Below, piece by piece: positions 34,374 to 41,974 of a stretch of 55,124 nt of DNA (positions within the stretch are counted from its first letter, which is position 1; every line of letters begins with the position of its first letter). The stretch covers positions 1 to 55,124 of the forward strand of contig JAFSBW010000035.1 in assembly GCA_017437095.1 (NCBI GenBank). Reading direction: 5' to 3'. A program made the translations under genes and the position numbers. Below the pieces are notes generated by a model that saw only the letters and a program-made list of their open reading frames with translations, did not search any database and was not told where the DNA came from. The stretch is from Oscillospiraceae bacterium (lineage in GTDB: Bacteria > Bacillota > Clostridia > Oscillospirales > Oscillospiraceae).

Positions 34374-35213
34374 TCAGCCGCGCACCTTTCTGAAACCGAA
34401 GGAAACTGCGAAAATCAGCGCCAGCACCAGGCTGATGGCAGCGCCTGCGGAAGCGCCTAAGTAGTAGGAGATCACAAGGCCGGCAATGCCTGCCGCCAAG
34501 GCAAATACTACAGAAAAAATGTGGTACTGCTTAACATTGCGGCTGATGTTCCGGGCGGATGCCGCGGGAAGCACCAGCAAAGAGTTGAGGATCAGCAGGC
34601 CCACCCAGCTGATGGCCAGAGTTACTACCACAGCGATAGCAACGGTAAACCCGGTATTCACCAGCCCTACCTTTATGCCGCGGCTGGAAGCCAGCTGGGG
34701 ATGCACACTGGCCAGGAGCATTTTATTGCCGCAAACGGCCCAAAACGCAGCAACCGCACCCAGCACCAGCGCCAGCATACCAATCTGCCCGGGGGTTACG
34801 CTGAGAATATCGCCAATGAGATATTGGTTATATTTGGTGAAGCTGCCGCCGCCCAGGGTGGCGATAAAAATGCCCAAAGCAACCGCGGTGCTGGAAAATA
34901 CGCCGATGATGGTATCCGCCGCCTGGTTGCTGCGGCTGCGCACAAAGCTAAACAGCAGCGCAAAGCCTACCGCGAACAAAACCGCTACCCAGGTAGGCGC
35001 TGCCACGCCGCAGATGCAGCCGATGGCAATGCCGGTAAAAGCGGAGTGGCCCAAAGCATCGGAGAAAAAGCTCATGCGCCCGGTAACTACCATCGTGCCG
35101 CAAAGGCCAAACAGCGGGGCCATGAGGATCACAGCCAGCAAGGCGTTTTTCATAAAGTCCCATTGCAAAAATTCCAGGGAGAGAGCCTCGCAGAGCCAAT
35201 ACCAGACAGCCAT
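34374..35213 (-). CDS. znuB: Metal (zinc/manganese) ABC transporter permease
   Basis: 279 residues from an ATG at 35213 with AAAGGAGGG upstream; the frame is open earlier but overlaps the ATPase gene. About eight hydrophobic segments; GRMSFFSDALGHSAFTGIAIG near the N-terminus is the ABC-3 family signature, where the permease meets its ATPase. It forms the membrane channel for the metal delivered by the lipoprotein encoded upstream. The C-terminus is short and basic. Confidence 0.92.
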   Translation of the reverse strand: MAVWYWLCEALSLEFLQWDFMKNALLAVILMAPLFGLCGTMVVTGRMSFFSDALGHSAFTGIAIGCICGVAAPTWVAVLFAVGFALLFSFVRSRSNQAADTIIGVFSSTAVALGIFIATLGGGSFTKYNQYLIGDILSVTPGQIGMLALVLGAVAAFWAVCGNKMLLASVHPQLASSRGIKVGLVNTGFTVAIAVVVTLAISWVGLLILNSLLVLPAASARNISRNVKQYHIFSVVFALAAGIAGLVISYYLGASAGAAISLVLALIFAVSFGFRKVRG

Positions 35214-35214
35214 A

Positions 35215-35964
35215 TCAAAGCCCTCCTTTCCGGTGGAACACCTGGCGGAAGCTTTCGCTGGAAAGCACAGCTTCCGCAGATCCCTGGCAAACCAGGCCAT
35301 GGTTGATCAGCACAACCTGGTCGGCGTACCGGGGGAGCATATCAAAATCGTGGGTGGTCATAAGGATGGAAAGGTCATATTTTTTGCGGATCTCGTCCAG
35401 CATGTCCATAAGCAGGCCCATACCCTCGGCATCTACGCCGGAGAGGGGCTCGTCCAGGATCAGAATGTTAGGCAAAGGCTCCAGAGCCAGGGCCAGCAGC
35501 ACCCTTTGCAGCTCGCCGCCGGACAGAGCGCCCAGGCGTTTATGCAGCAGCTCTTCGCCGTGTACCCGCTCCAGGCAACGCAGCACCTTTTCTTCCATTT
35601 TTTTGCCCGCTCCCAGAAATACCGGGCGCTTACCCATGCAGCAGGCGAACAGATCCAGCACAGATACCGGGTCGCCGGGGTCAAAGGCCGGGCTTTGGGG
35701 TACATAGCCGATGCGGGGGGCTCTTTTGTGCCGCAGGCCGGGAGCAGAGAAGGACACTACGCCCTCGTATTCTCTTTGGCCCAGAATGGCCTTTAGCAGG
35801 GTGCTTTTTCCCGCACCGTTGGGGCCAATGAGTGCCACCATCTCCCCGCAGTGGATATGCAGGGAAACATCTTTCAAAATATCGTCCTTGCCGATCTTTA
35901 CGGAAAGGTTTTGGATCTTCAGGCAGCAGGAGTCGCCGCAGCCGTTGATATGCAGATCCTTCAT
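35215..35964 (-). CDS. znuC: Metal ABC transporter ATP-binding protein
   Basis: 249 residues. Walker A GPNGAGKST, signature LSGGELQRV, Walker B LILDEPLSGVD and the switch His (MTTHDFD) are all present. It drives metal uptake through the permease next to it. An unusual N-terminal NGCGDSCC may add metal-binding Cys residues. The start overlaps the end of the binding-protein gene by four bases. Confidence 0.94.
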   Translation of the reverse strand: MKDLHINGCGDSCCLKIQNLSVKIGKDDILKDVSLHIHCGEMVALIGPNGAGKSTLLKAILGQREYEGVVSFSAPGLRHKRAPRIGYVPQSPAFDPGDPVSVLDLFACCMGKRPVFLGAGKKMEEKVLRCLERVHGEELLHKRLGALSGGELQRVLLALALEPLPNILILDEPLSGVDAEGMGLLMDMLDEIRKKYDLSILMTTHDFDMLPRYADQVVLINHGLVCQGSAEAVLSSESFRQVFHRKGGL

Positions 35965-36851
35965 TTGCCCAGCGCCTCCTTTAATACATCAATGTTGCGG
36001 TACATGGCTTCCAAATAATCATCCCCGGCCATGGCCATATCCAGGGTGAACACCTTTACGCCGGTTTCTGAGCGGATAATAGAAGCGGCAGAGGTGCTGC
36101 CATTGGCTTCTACGAAGATAGCGGGTAGCTCATGCTCCTGCACCAAGCCGATCAGGTGGATCAGCTCCTTGGCGGAAGCCTCGCTGCCGGATTCTTCCTC
36201 CACAGCTTCCAGAATGGTCAGATCAAAGCTTTCCGCCAGGTAGGAAAAACCGTCGTGAAAGGTAATGATCTCCCGGCAGGAAAGATCTGCCAAAGCAAGC
36301 TCACCGTAAGCTTGCAGGGCATCCAGGTCGGCTTCCAAAGCGGCCAAATTTGTTTGGAAAATATCTGTATATTGGGGATAATCCTGGCATAAGCTGTGGC
36401 AAATGTTATGAGCCATTTCCTTGGCGTTTTCCGGGGAGAGCCAAATGTGAGGGTCTTCTTCGTGCATATGCCCGGCGTGGTCATGGCCGTGATCGTGGTC
36501 ATGGTCATGGCCGCCTTCCAAAAGCTCCATATCTCCGGCAGCTTCGCAAACACGCTTACCATGCAGAGCATCCTGCAAAAATTCTTCCAGCCCCGCCCCG
36601 GAGATCACGATCAATTCCGCCTGCTCAATGGCTCGCATTTGGCCAACCTGCAGCGAATAGTCATGCAGGCAGCTTACATTTTCCGTAACCAGCCGGGTAA
36701 CCGTTAGGGGCGTGCCCTGGCACAGCCGCTGGGTAAAACAGTAGACCGGCATGGTGGTGGCTGCGATCTGGGCCTTTTCTCCCTTGGGAGCGCAGCCGCT
36801 CATACAAAGCAGAGCCATGCTCAGCAATAGGGCCGCTATGCGTTTTTTCAT
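35961..36851 (-). CDS. znuA: Zinc-binding lipoprotein of the ABC transporter
   Basis: 296 residues. It is a lipoprotein: signal peptide with lipobox MSGC, lipidated Cys20. It belongs to the cluster A-I metal-binding family, with His ligands in CLHDYSL, DPHIWLSP and ITFHDGFSYL. A loop at residues 115-130 is packed with His and Asp (HDHDHDHGHDHAGH), typical of zinc-specific ZnuA/AdcA proteins. So zinc is favoured over manganese. First gene of a three-component transporter. Confidence 0.93.
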   Translation of the reverse strand: MKKRIAALLLSMALLCMSGCAPKGEKAQIAATTMPVYCFTQRLCQGTPLTVTRLVTENVSCLHDYSLQVGQMRAIEQAELIVISGAGLEEFLQDALHGKRVCEAAGDMELLEGGHDHDHDHGHDHAGHMHEEDPHIWLSPENAKEMAHNICHSLCQDYPQYTDIFQTNLAALEADLDALQAYGELALADLSCREIITFHDGFSYLAESFDLTILEAVEEESGSEASAKELIHLIGLVQEHELPAIFVEANGSTSAASIIRSETGVKVFTLDMAMAGDDYLEAMYRNIDVLKEALGK

Positions 36852-36883
36852 AAAGCCTGCGCTCCTTTCTCCATACTTTACTA

Positions 36884-36892
36884 ATTATATCA
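36884..36892 (-). promoter_or_regulatory. Extended -10 promoter of the zinc transporter operon
   Basis: Minus strand reads TGATATAAT (TGnTATAAT). A TTGACA lies upstream at 13-bp spacing, too close to be an ideal -35; TTGCTT fits at 17. No canonical Zur box was seen. Confidence 0.55.
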
Positions 36893-36912
36893 TAGCATAT
36901 CCTGTCAAGCAA

Positions 36913-36943
36913 AAAGCGGAGGCAAGCATTTTGCCTCCGCTTT
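36913..36943 (-). terminator. Terminator of the 76-residue protein gene
   Basis: 13-bp stem 36913-36925 / 36931-36943 (AAAGCGGAGGCAA and complement), followed on the minus strand by five T. Confidence 0.85.
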
Positions 36944-36952
36944 ATGTTTTAT

Positions 36953-37183
36953 TTAGTGGTTCTCGACCCACTCGTTTACCTTAGCCTTTGCCAGGCGCAG
37001 GATGTCTTCGGTGGGGTAGGGAGAAGCCTCGCCGCCATTTACGTACAGGAAGTACAGCCCGGCAGGAGTCTGGTAAAGGCTCTCTTCGTAGCCGGCGGGA
37101 TCGCCAAGGAAGCCGTACACGCACTTTTTAACCAGGGTAGCGGTCTCGGTGTCGTACTCTCTCTTGCAGATGATCTTCTTCAT
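36953..37183 (-). CDS. Small protein, mobile-element-type family of unknown role
   Basis: 76 residues from the ATG at 37183 after AAAGGAGG. The pattern MKKIICKREYDTETA ... YEESLYQTPAGLYFLYVNGGEASPYP resembles a family of very small proteins common in clostridial phages and conjugative elements (KKIING-x-YDTETA ... EESLY-x-KK-x-GEFFL-x-GEGG). Function unknown; no membrane segment. It has its own promoter and terminator, and stands alone between the transporter operon and a GNAT gene. Confidence 0.78.
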   Translation of the reverse strand: MKKIICKREYDTETATLVKKCVYGFLGDPAGYEESLYQTPAGLYFLYVNGGEASPYPTEDILRLAKAKVNEWVENH

Positions 37184-37222
37184 GGAACGAACCTCCTTTC
37201 CAAAAGTAGTTTGAACGGGCAT

Positions 37223-37250
37223 ATTATACATAAAACCAATCAAAAATCAA
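37223..37250 (-). promoter_or_regulatory. Promoter for the 76-residue protein gene
   Basis: Minus strand: TTGATT (37250-37245), 16-bp spacer, TATAAT (37228-37223). Confidence 0.7.
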
Positions 37251-37384
37251 TAGATGGCCCAAAAGTCTGGCGTCTGGGCTGGTTTTTTAAGGTTTATAAA
37301 GGCTTAAAACAGTCAATCTGCACAAAAAATACTGCTAAAATTAGGCAATACCAACAAGCTACTTTCCGCCGCTGCTACTTTTTC

Positions 37385-37413
37385 TTGCATGACTTCCGCC
37401 GTTATGGTATGCT
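37385..37413 (+). promoter_or_regulatory. Promoter for the GNAT gene
   Basis: TTGCAT (37385-37390), 17-bp spacer, TATGCT (37408-37413). Confidence 0.6.
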
Positions 37414-37430
37414 AAGCAGGAGGTGATACC

Positions 37431-38069
37431 ATGCGGGATTTCCCTATGTTTACAACTGAAAACGGTGTGGCATCCTTAATATTCCGGGAAGTGCCCTACC
37501 GGGGCATTGCTTATATCCATATCCGCAGCAGCGAAGCCCCCTTGGCGCTGCTGGCGGAATGCGCAGATTTTGCCAATGCCGTAGGCGCCCAGCAGATCTT
37601 TGCTACCGGCCATGCCGCGCTGGAGCAGTACCCCTTCCATACGGCGATCCTTTCCCTGCGGGCAGAAAAAGCAAGGATAGAACAAGGCAGCGCGGCGCTG
37701 TTTCCCGTTACGGAGCAGACCCTGGAGCGCTTCCGGGAGATCTACAACCAAAAGATGGGGTGTGTTCCCAACAGCGTCTATATGAACGATGCCATGGCCA
37801 AAGAGACCCTGCAAAAGGGGCAGGGCTACTTTGTCCACCAAAACGGCCGGCTTCTGGGTATCGGTATGGTAGAGGGGGAGAAGCTGCTGGCCCTGGCCTC
37901 CTGCGCTCCCGGCGCGGGCAAAGAGGTGCTGCGCTGCCTTTGCCATGGGATATTCAGCGATTCGGTGCAGCTGGAATGCGCCGGCGAAAACAAAAAAGCC
38001 ATGGCTTTATATACCGCCGAGGGCTTTACCGTTACCAAAGAGCTTTCCCGTTGGTATCGGGTAAAATAA
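37431..38069 (+). CDS. GNAT-family acetyltransferase-like protein
   Basis: 212 residues, AGGAGG upstream. The C-terminal half has the GNAT pattern: GYFVHQNGRLLGIGMVEGEKLLALASCAPGAGKEVL-type strands, where the acetyl-CoA loop would be APGAGKEV, and a final NKKAMALYTAEGFTVTKEL, the usual end of the fold. The N-terminal 100 residues look like a degenerate second GNAT fold. Substrate unknown. It has its own promoter; the ylxM-ffh operon follows with an independent one. Confidence 0.8.
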   Translation: MRDFPMFTTENGVASLIFREVPYRGIAYIHIRSSEAPLALLAECADFANAVGAQQIFATGHAALEQYPFHTAILSLRAEKARIEQGSAALFPVTEQTLERFREIYNQKMGCVPNSVYMNDAMAKETLQKGQGYFVHQNGRLLGIGMVEGEKLLALASCAPGAGKEVLRCLCHGIFSDSVQLECAGENKKAMALYTAEGFTVTKELSRWYRVK

Positions 38070-38077
38070 TTGCTTCG

Positions 38078-38152
38078 TGTCAAGGAAAAATACTTGACAA
38101 AGGGGATGCTTTGTGGTATTCTATGTCAGGTGTCAAGGGAAAAGCCTTGACA
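38078..38152 (+). promoter_or_regulatory. ylxM-ffh promoter bracketed by two TGTCAAG/CTTGACA dyads
   Basis: Promoter: TTGACA (38094-38099), 17-bp spacer, TATTCT (38117-38122). Dyad 1: TGTCAAG (38078-38084), 8 bases, CTTGACA (38093-38099), its right arm being the -35 box. Dyad 2: TGTCAAG (38131-38137), 8 bases, CTTGACA (38146-38152), just before the ribosome site. Their centres are 53 bp apart, about five helical turns, as expected of operators bound by one protein. Confidence 0.65.
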
Positions 38153-38165
38153 AGGAGGCAAAACT

Positions 38166-38510
38166 ATGGACGCTTTGGAGATGACCCTCCTTTTTGATTA
38201 TTACGGCGATCTGCTTACCCAGCGCCAGAAGCAATGCTTCGACCTGCGCTACAATCAGGATCTTTCCCTGGGAGAGATCGCCGAGGAGCTTCAGGTCAGC
38301 CGCCAGGGCGTGTACGATAATCTCAGCAGAGCAGAAGCTTTGCTGAAGAATATGGAAGATAAGACCGGCTGTGTCATGCGGGATCTGAAATGCCGGGAAG
38401 CGCTGCGCAATATTGCGGCGCTGGCCCAGGGCTTGGCCCACCACGCAGACGCGAAGGTTTCCCAGGCTGCCGCTGAGATAATATCCCAGGCAGCCCTACT
38501 TGAGGAGTAA
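38166..38510 (+). CDS. ylxM: YlxM/p13-like DNA-binding protein
   Basis: 114 residues. The N-terminal 70 residues are a sigma-factor-like helix-turn-helix: YYGDLLTQRQKQCFDLRYNQDLSLGEIAEELQVSRQGVYDNLSRAEALL. The family (UPF0122) sits beside ffh or ftsY and was linked to the signal recognition particle; its precise role is unsettled. It ends two bases before ffh. As it has a DNA-binding fold and two matching dyads lie upstream, self-regulation is possible. Confidence 0.9.
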   Translation: MDALEMTLLFDYYGDLLTQRQKQCFDLRYNQDLSLGEIAEELQVSRQGVYDNLSRAEALLKNMEDKTGCVMRDLKCREALRNIAALAQGLAHHADAKVSQAAAEIISQAALLEE

Positions 38511-38512
38511 TT

Positions 38513-39859
38513 ATGGCATTTGAAGGCTTAACTGAAAAACTTTCCAACGCTTTCAAAAAGCTTCGGGGCAAAGGCCGCCTGAAGGAGGCCGATGTCAGGG
38601 AGGCTATGCGCGAGATCCGCATGGCTCTGCTGGAAGCGGATGTCAGCTATAAAGTATGTAAGGATTTTACCAAGGCTGTTACCGAGCGCTGTGTCGGCAC
38701 GGATGTTCTGGAATCCCTTACCCCTGCCCAGATGATCGTTAAGATCGTCAACGAAGAGCTTACCAAGCTTATGGGCAGCGACACCAAGCACATTACCATC
38801 AGCCCCAACGGCCCTACGGTGGTTATGCTGGTTGGCCTGCAGGGCGCCGGTAAGACCACTAACGGCAGTAAGCTGGCTGGCCTTATGAAGCGCCAGGGCA
38901 AGAATCCTTTGCTGGTCGCCTGCGATATTTACCGCCCCGCTGCTATCCAGCAGCTGAAGGTCTGCGGCGAAAAGCTGGGCATCCCGGTTTACGAGCAGGG
39001 CCAGATCGACCCTGTGAAGATCGCGAAAGACGCGGTTTGGTACGCCCGGCAGCATGGCCACGATATGGTATTTTTGGATACCGCCGGCCGTCTGCATGTG
39101 GACGAAGCCCTTATGGAAGAGCTGCAAAACATCAAAGCCGCCGTCAAGCCCAGCGAGATCATGCTGGTGGTTGACGCTATGACCGGCCAGGACGCTGTAA
39201 ACGCGGCCCAGAGCTTCAACGAATGGCTGGATATCGATTCGGTCATGCTTTCCAAGCTGGATGGCGATGCCCGTGGCGGCGCGGCCCTTTCCGTAAAGGC
39301 CATTACCGGCAAGCCTATCAAATTCGCCGGTATGGGCGAAAAGCTGGAAGACATCGAGCCTTTCCACCCGGACCGTATGGCGTCCCGCATTTTGGGCATG
39401 GGCGATGTGCTTAGCCTCATCGAAAAGGCGGAAAAGGCCTACGATGCCAAGCAGGCCGCTGCCATGGAGGAAAAGCTTCGCACCAACCGCTTTACCCTGC
39501 AGGATTTTTACGACCAGCTGATCCAGCTGAAAAGCATGGGCTCTATGCAGGATATTTTGGCTCAGCTCCCCGGCGGCGCCGGTATGAAGAATATCGACCT
39601 GGACGAAAAGGCCATGGCCCATACCGAGGCTATCATCCTTTCCATGACGCCTAAGGAGCGGGAAAACCCCAGCATTATCGGCTCCAGCCGCAAAAAGCGC
39701 ATTGCTGCCGGCTGCGGCCTGCGGGTAGAGGATGTAAACAAGCTGCTCAAATCCTTTGAGCAGATGCGCAATCTTATCCGCCAGTTCTCCGGCCCCGGCG
39801 CCGGCAAGAAGATGAAGCGCATGCGCGGCATGGGCGGCTTTGGAGGCTTCGGCTTCTAA
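38513..39859 (+). CDS. ffh: Signal recognition particle protein Ffh
   Basis: 448 residues, full length. N domain helices, then GTPase motifs GLQGAGKTT (108-116), DTAGR, and SKLDGDARGGAAL; the C-terminal methionine-rich M domain binds 4.5S RNA and signal peptides and ends in GGFGGFGF. Together with 4.5S RNA and FtsY it sends nascent membrane proteins to the translocon. It follows ylxM and precedes rpsP, the common Bacillota order. Confidence 0.97.
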   Translation: MAFEGLTEKLSNAFKKLRGKGRLKEADVREAMREIRMALLEADVSYKVCKDFTKAVTERCVGTDVLESLTPAQMIVKIVNEELTKLMGSDTKHITISPNGPTVVMLVGLQGAGKTTNGSKLAGLMKRQGKNPLLVACDIYRPAAIQQLKVCGEKLGIPVYEQGQIDPVKIAKDAVWYARQHGHDMVFLDTAGRLHVDEALMEELQNIKAAVKPSEIMLVVDAMTGQDAVNAAQSFNEWLDIDSVMLSKLDGDARGGAALSVKAITGKPIKFAGMGEKLEDIEPFHPDRMASRILGMGDVLSLIEKAEKAYDAKQAAAMEEKLRTNRFTLQDFYDQLIQLKSMGSMQDILAQLPGGAGMKNIDLDEKAMAHTEAIILSMTPKERENPSIIGSSRKKRIAAGCGLRVEDVNKLLKSFEQMRNLIRQFSGPGAGKKMKRMRGMGGFGGFGF

Positions 39860-39933
39860 CAATGTTCGTTTAAAGCATTTTGGCTTTACGATATAAAGAA
39901 ATCTGTTTTATATTACTTTTGGAGGTGAAACTC

Positions 39934-40173
39934 ATGGTTAAGATCAGACTCAGAAGAATGGGCGCTAAGAAGGCTCCTTTCTATCGCATCGTTGTTGCTG
40001 ATTCCCGCAGCCCCCGCGACGGCCGCTGCATCGAAGAGATCGGCACTTACAACCCCATGGACGAGAAGGCTGCTATCACTGTTGATGCCGAGAAGGCTCA
40101 GACCTGGATCAAGAACGGCGCACAGCCCACTGACACCGTTCGTGGCCTGCTGAAGAAGGCTGGCGTACTGTAA
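39934..40173 (+). CDS. rpsP: 30S ribosomal protein S16
   Basis: 79 residues from the ATG at 39934 with GGAGG eight bases upstream. The N-terminus [20 protein letters not shown] and [19 protein letters not shown] are typical of S16, which helps assemble the 5' domain of 16S rRNA. The common ending is present. It starts an rpsP-khpA-rimM-trmD group. Confidence 0.98.
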   Translation: MVKIRLRRMGAKKAPFYRIVVADSRSPRDGRCIEEIGTYNPMDEKAAITVDAEKAQTWIKNGAQPTDTVRGLLKKAGVL

Positions 40174-40196
40174 GCAATTCCCTAAGGAGAAGCGCA

Positions 40197-40427
40197 ATGA
40201 AAGAACTTTTGTCTTATATGGCAAAGAATCTGGTGGACAATCCTGAGGCAGTCACCGTCACCGAAATCAAGGACGACGAAGGCACCATCCTCGAGCTTCG
40301 TGTTGCCGAAGGCGACATGGGCAAGGTCATTGGCCGCCAGGGTCGGATCGCCAAGGAGATCCGTACCATCGTGAAGACCGTGGCGCAGCGCTCCGGCGAG
40401 AAAGTTACGGTAGAAATCGTGGATTAA
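40197..40427 (+). CDS. khpA: KH-domain RNA-binding protein KhpA
   Basis: 76 residues. A single KH domain with the GxxG loop (VIGRQGRIAKEIR). It forms dimers, often with KhpB/Jag, and affects cell division and RNA metabolism in Gram-positive bacteria. Its place between rpsP and rimM is the standard one. A small hairpin follows the stop. Confidence 0.94.
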   Translation: MKELLSYMAKNLVDNPEAVTVTEIKDDEGTILELRVAEGDMGKVIGRQGRIAKEIRTIVKTVAQRSGEKVTVEIVD

Positions 40428-40433
40428 CGGGTG

Positions 40434-40458
40434 TGCGTGGCGTTTGCCACGCATTTCT
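40434..40458 (+). terminator. Weak terminator-like hairpin after khpA
   Basis: TGCGTGGC (40434-40441), loop GTTT, GCCACGCA (40446-40453), then TTTCT. Confidence 0.55.
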
Positions 40459-40514
40459 CGTATTCCCCTAGTTTATACAAACTCTTAATAAAACCCTTTC
40501 ATTTTCGCCGGTCA

Positions 40515-40592
40515 AAATTTCGCCATAATGCGTTCTCGTCCTAGGTGGGCAGCCAAGCCCACCGTCGTCCTCGGCCTTTTCTGGCGAAATTT
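40515..40592. repeat. 78-bp palindromic element between khpA and rimM
   Basis: Outer arms AAATTTCGCCA (40515-40525) and TGGCGAAATTT (40582-40592); inner hairpin GGTGGGC (40544-40550) / GCCCACC (40557-40563). No ORF. It resembles a non-coding mini-repeat, related in the inner GGGC/GCCC core to other repeats in the window. Confidence 0.75.
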
Positions 40593-40602
40593 ATCCTCGA
40601 CG

Positions 40603-40642
40603 AATTCTTAAAGTTTTCTATTAAGAATTTGTATTAGAAAAC
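40603..40642 (+). promoter_or_regulatory. Interlocked inverted repeats (possible pseudoknot) before rimM
   Basis: AATTCTTAA (40603-40611) pairs with TTAAGAATT (40621-40629), and GTTTTCTA (40613-40620) pairs with TAGAAAAC (40635-40642). The pairs interlock, so they form either an H-type pseudoknot or two exclusive hairpins, ending one base before the AAGGAG of rimM. Confidence 0.5.
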
Positions 40643-40655
40643 AAGGAGATACATT

Positions 40656-41147
40656 ATGAAACTCCAATATATAAAAGCCGGCGAGATCGTTACTACCCAC
40701 GGCGTGCGTGGCGAGGTTAAGGTTTTGCCCTGGATCGACAGCCCGGAAGACCTTTGCGATTTTGACCGCTGCCGCATCGACGGAAAGGAATATGAGATCC
40801 AAGCCTGCCGGGTGCAGAAGACCTGCAACCTGGTAAAGCTTTCCGGCATCGATACTATGGAAGCCGCCCAGGCTATGCGGGGCAAGGTGCTGGAGCTGTA
40901 CCGGGAAGATATTGACGATGAGGTCATCTTTGCCGATGAGCTGCTGGGGGTAAAGGTTTTTGCCGACGGTGAGCAGATCGGTAAGATCGTGGATGTGCTG
41001 GATTATCCCGGCAACAAGGTATATGTGGTTAAGGGCGAGTATGAATATATGATCCCTGCGGTGTCTGCCTTTGTACTGGATACCAACATGCAGGAAGAAA
41101 CCATGCAAGTGCGCCTGATCGAAGGGATGCGTTCTGATGAGAGTTGA
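40656..41147 (+). CDS. rimM: Ribosome maturation factor RimM
   Basis: 163 residues. The N-terminal domain begins IKAGEIVTTHGVRGEVKVLPW, the family signature; the C-terminal PRC-barrel includes DYPGNKVYVVKGEYEYMIP, which binds S19. It helps mature the head of the 30S subunit. It overlaps trmD by 11 bases. It is set apart from khpA by about 230 bases of repeats rather than the usual few bases. Confidence 0.96.
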   Translation: MKLQYIKAGEIVTTHGVRGEVKVLPWIDSPEDLCDFDRCRIDGKEYEIQACRVQKTCNLVKLSGIDTMEAAQAMRGKVLELYREDIDDEVIFADELLGVKVFADGEQIGKIVDVLDYPGNKVYVVKGEYEYMIPAVSAFVLDTNMQEETMQVRLIEGMRSDES

Positions 41148-41883
41148 CATTCTTACCCTCTTTCCCGATACTGTGGGCGATGTGCTTTCTGAGAGCATTC
41201 TGGGCCGGGCCCAGGAGCGGGGCTTTATCCGCATCGAAGCCCACCAGATCCGCACCTATACCACCAACAAGCAAAACCAGGTAGATGACTACCCCTACGG
41301 CGGCGGCCGGGGCGCTGTTATGCAGGCAGACCCGCTTTACCGCTGCTGGGAGGCGGTAAAGGCTATGGCTCCCGAGCCGGTGCATACCATCTACCTTTCC
41401 CCCTGCGGTAAGACCTTTACCCAGGTCGATGCCATACGCCTGAGCAAGCTGCCCCGGCTGGTGCTGGTTTGCGGCCACTACGAGGGGATCGACCAGCGCT
41501 TTATTGACGAATGCGTGGACGAGGAGATCTCCCTGGGAGATTTTGTGCTCACCGGCGGCGAGATCGCTGCCATGGCGGTTACCGATGCGGTTTGCCGTAT
41601 GGTGCCCGGCGTGCTGGCAGACCCGGAATGCTTCGAGGACGAAAGCCATTATAACGGCATGCTGGAATACCCCCAGTATAGCCGCCCCGCCGTATGGCAC
41701 GGCAGGGAAGTGCCTGCTATTTTGCTTTCCGGCGACCATAAGAAGGTAGCCCTCTGGCGGCGTAAAATGTCCATCCGCCGCACCCGTGACCGCCGCCCGG
41801 ATATGTATGAAAAGCTGGATCTTTCCAGCAAGCAGGATAAAAAGCTTCTGGCAGAAATTGCGGAAGAAGACAACGGTCAATAA
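41137..41883 (+). CDS. trmD: tRNA (guanine-37-N1) methyltransferase
   Basis: 248 residues. The trefoil-knot SAM site is shown by YLSPCGKTFTQ, LVLVCGHYEGIDQRF and ISLGDFVLTGGEIA; the N-terminus is MRVDILTLFPD. It methylates G37 in tRNAs to prevent frameshifts. rplS, which usually follows in this operon, is absent; a strong terminator follows instead. Confidence 0.97.
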   Translation: MRVDILTLFPDTVGDVLSESILGRAQERGFIRIEAHQIRTYTTNKQNQVDDYPYGGGRGAVMQADPLYRCWEAVKAMAPEPVHTIYLSPCGKTFTQVDAIRLSKLPRLVLVCGHYEGIDQRFIDECVDEEISLGDFVLTGGEIAAMAVTDAVCRMVPGVLADPECFEDESHYNGMLEYPQYSRPAVWHGREVPAILLSGDHKKVALWRRKMSIRRTRDRRPDMYEKLDLSSKQDKKLLAEIAEEDNGQ

Positions 41884-41887
41884 TTAC

Positions 41888-41926
41888 AAGGAGCCGGCAG
41901 CAATCACTGCCGGCTCCTTGCTTTTT
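41888..41926 (+). terminator. Terminator after trmD
   Basis: AAGGAGCCGGCAG (41888-41900) / CTGCCGGCTCCTT (41907-41919), then GCTTTTT. Confidence 0.92.
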
Positions 41927-41946
41927 ACCGCTTGGGGTGCTATGAT
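41918..41946 (+). promoter_or_regulatory. Promoter of the sirtuin gene
   Basis: TTGCTT (41918-41923), 17-bp spacer, TATGAT (41941-41946). The -35 box overlaps the tail of the trmD terminator. Confidence 0.6.
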
Positions 41947-41974
41947 AGAAAAAACGGCCAAAGGAGGCGTTCTT

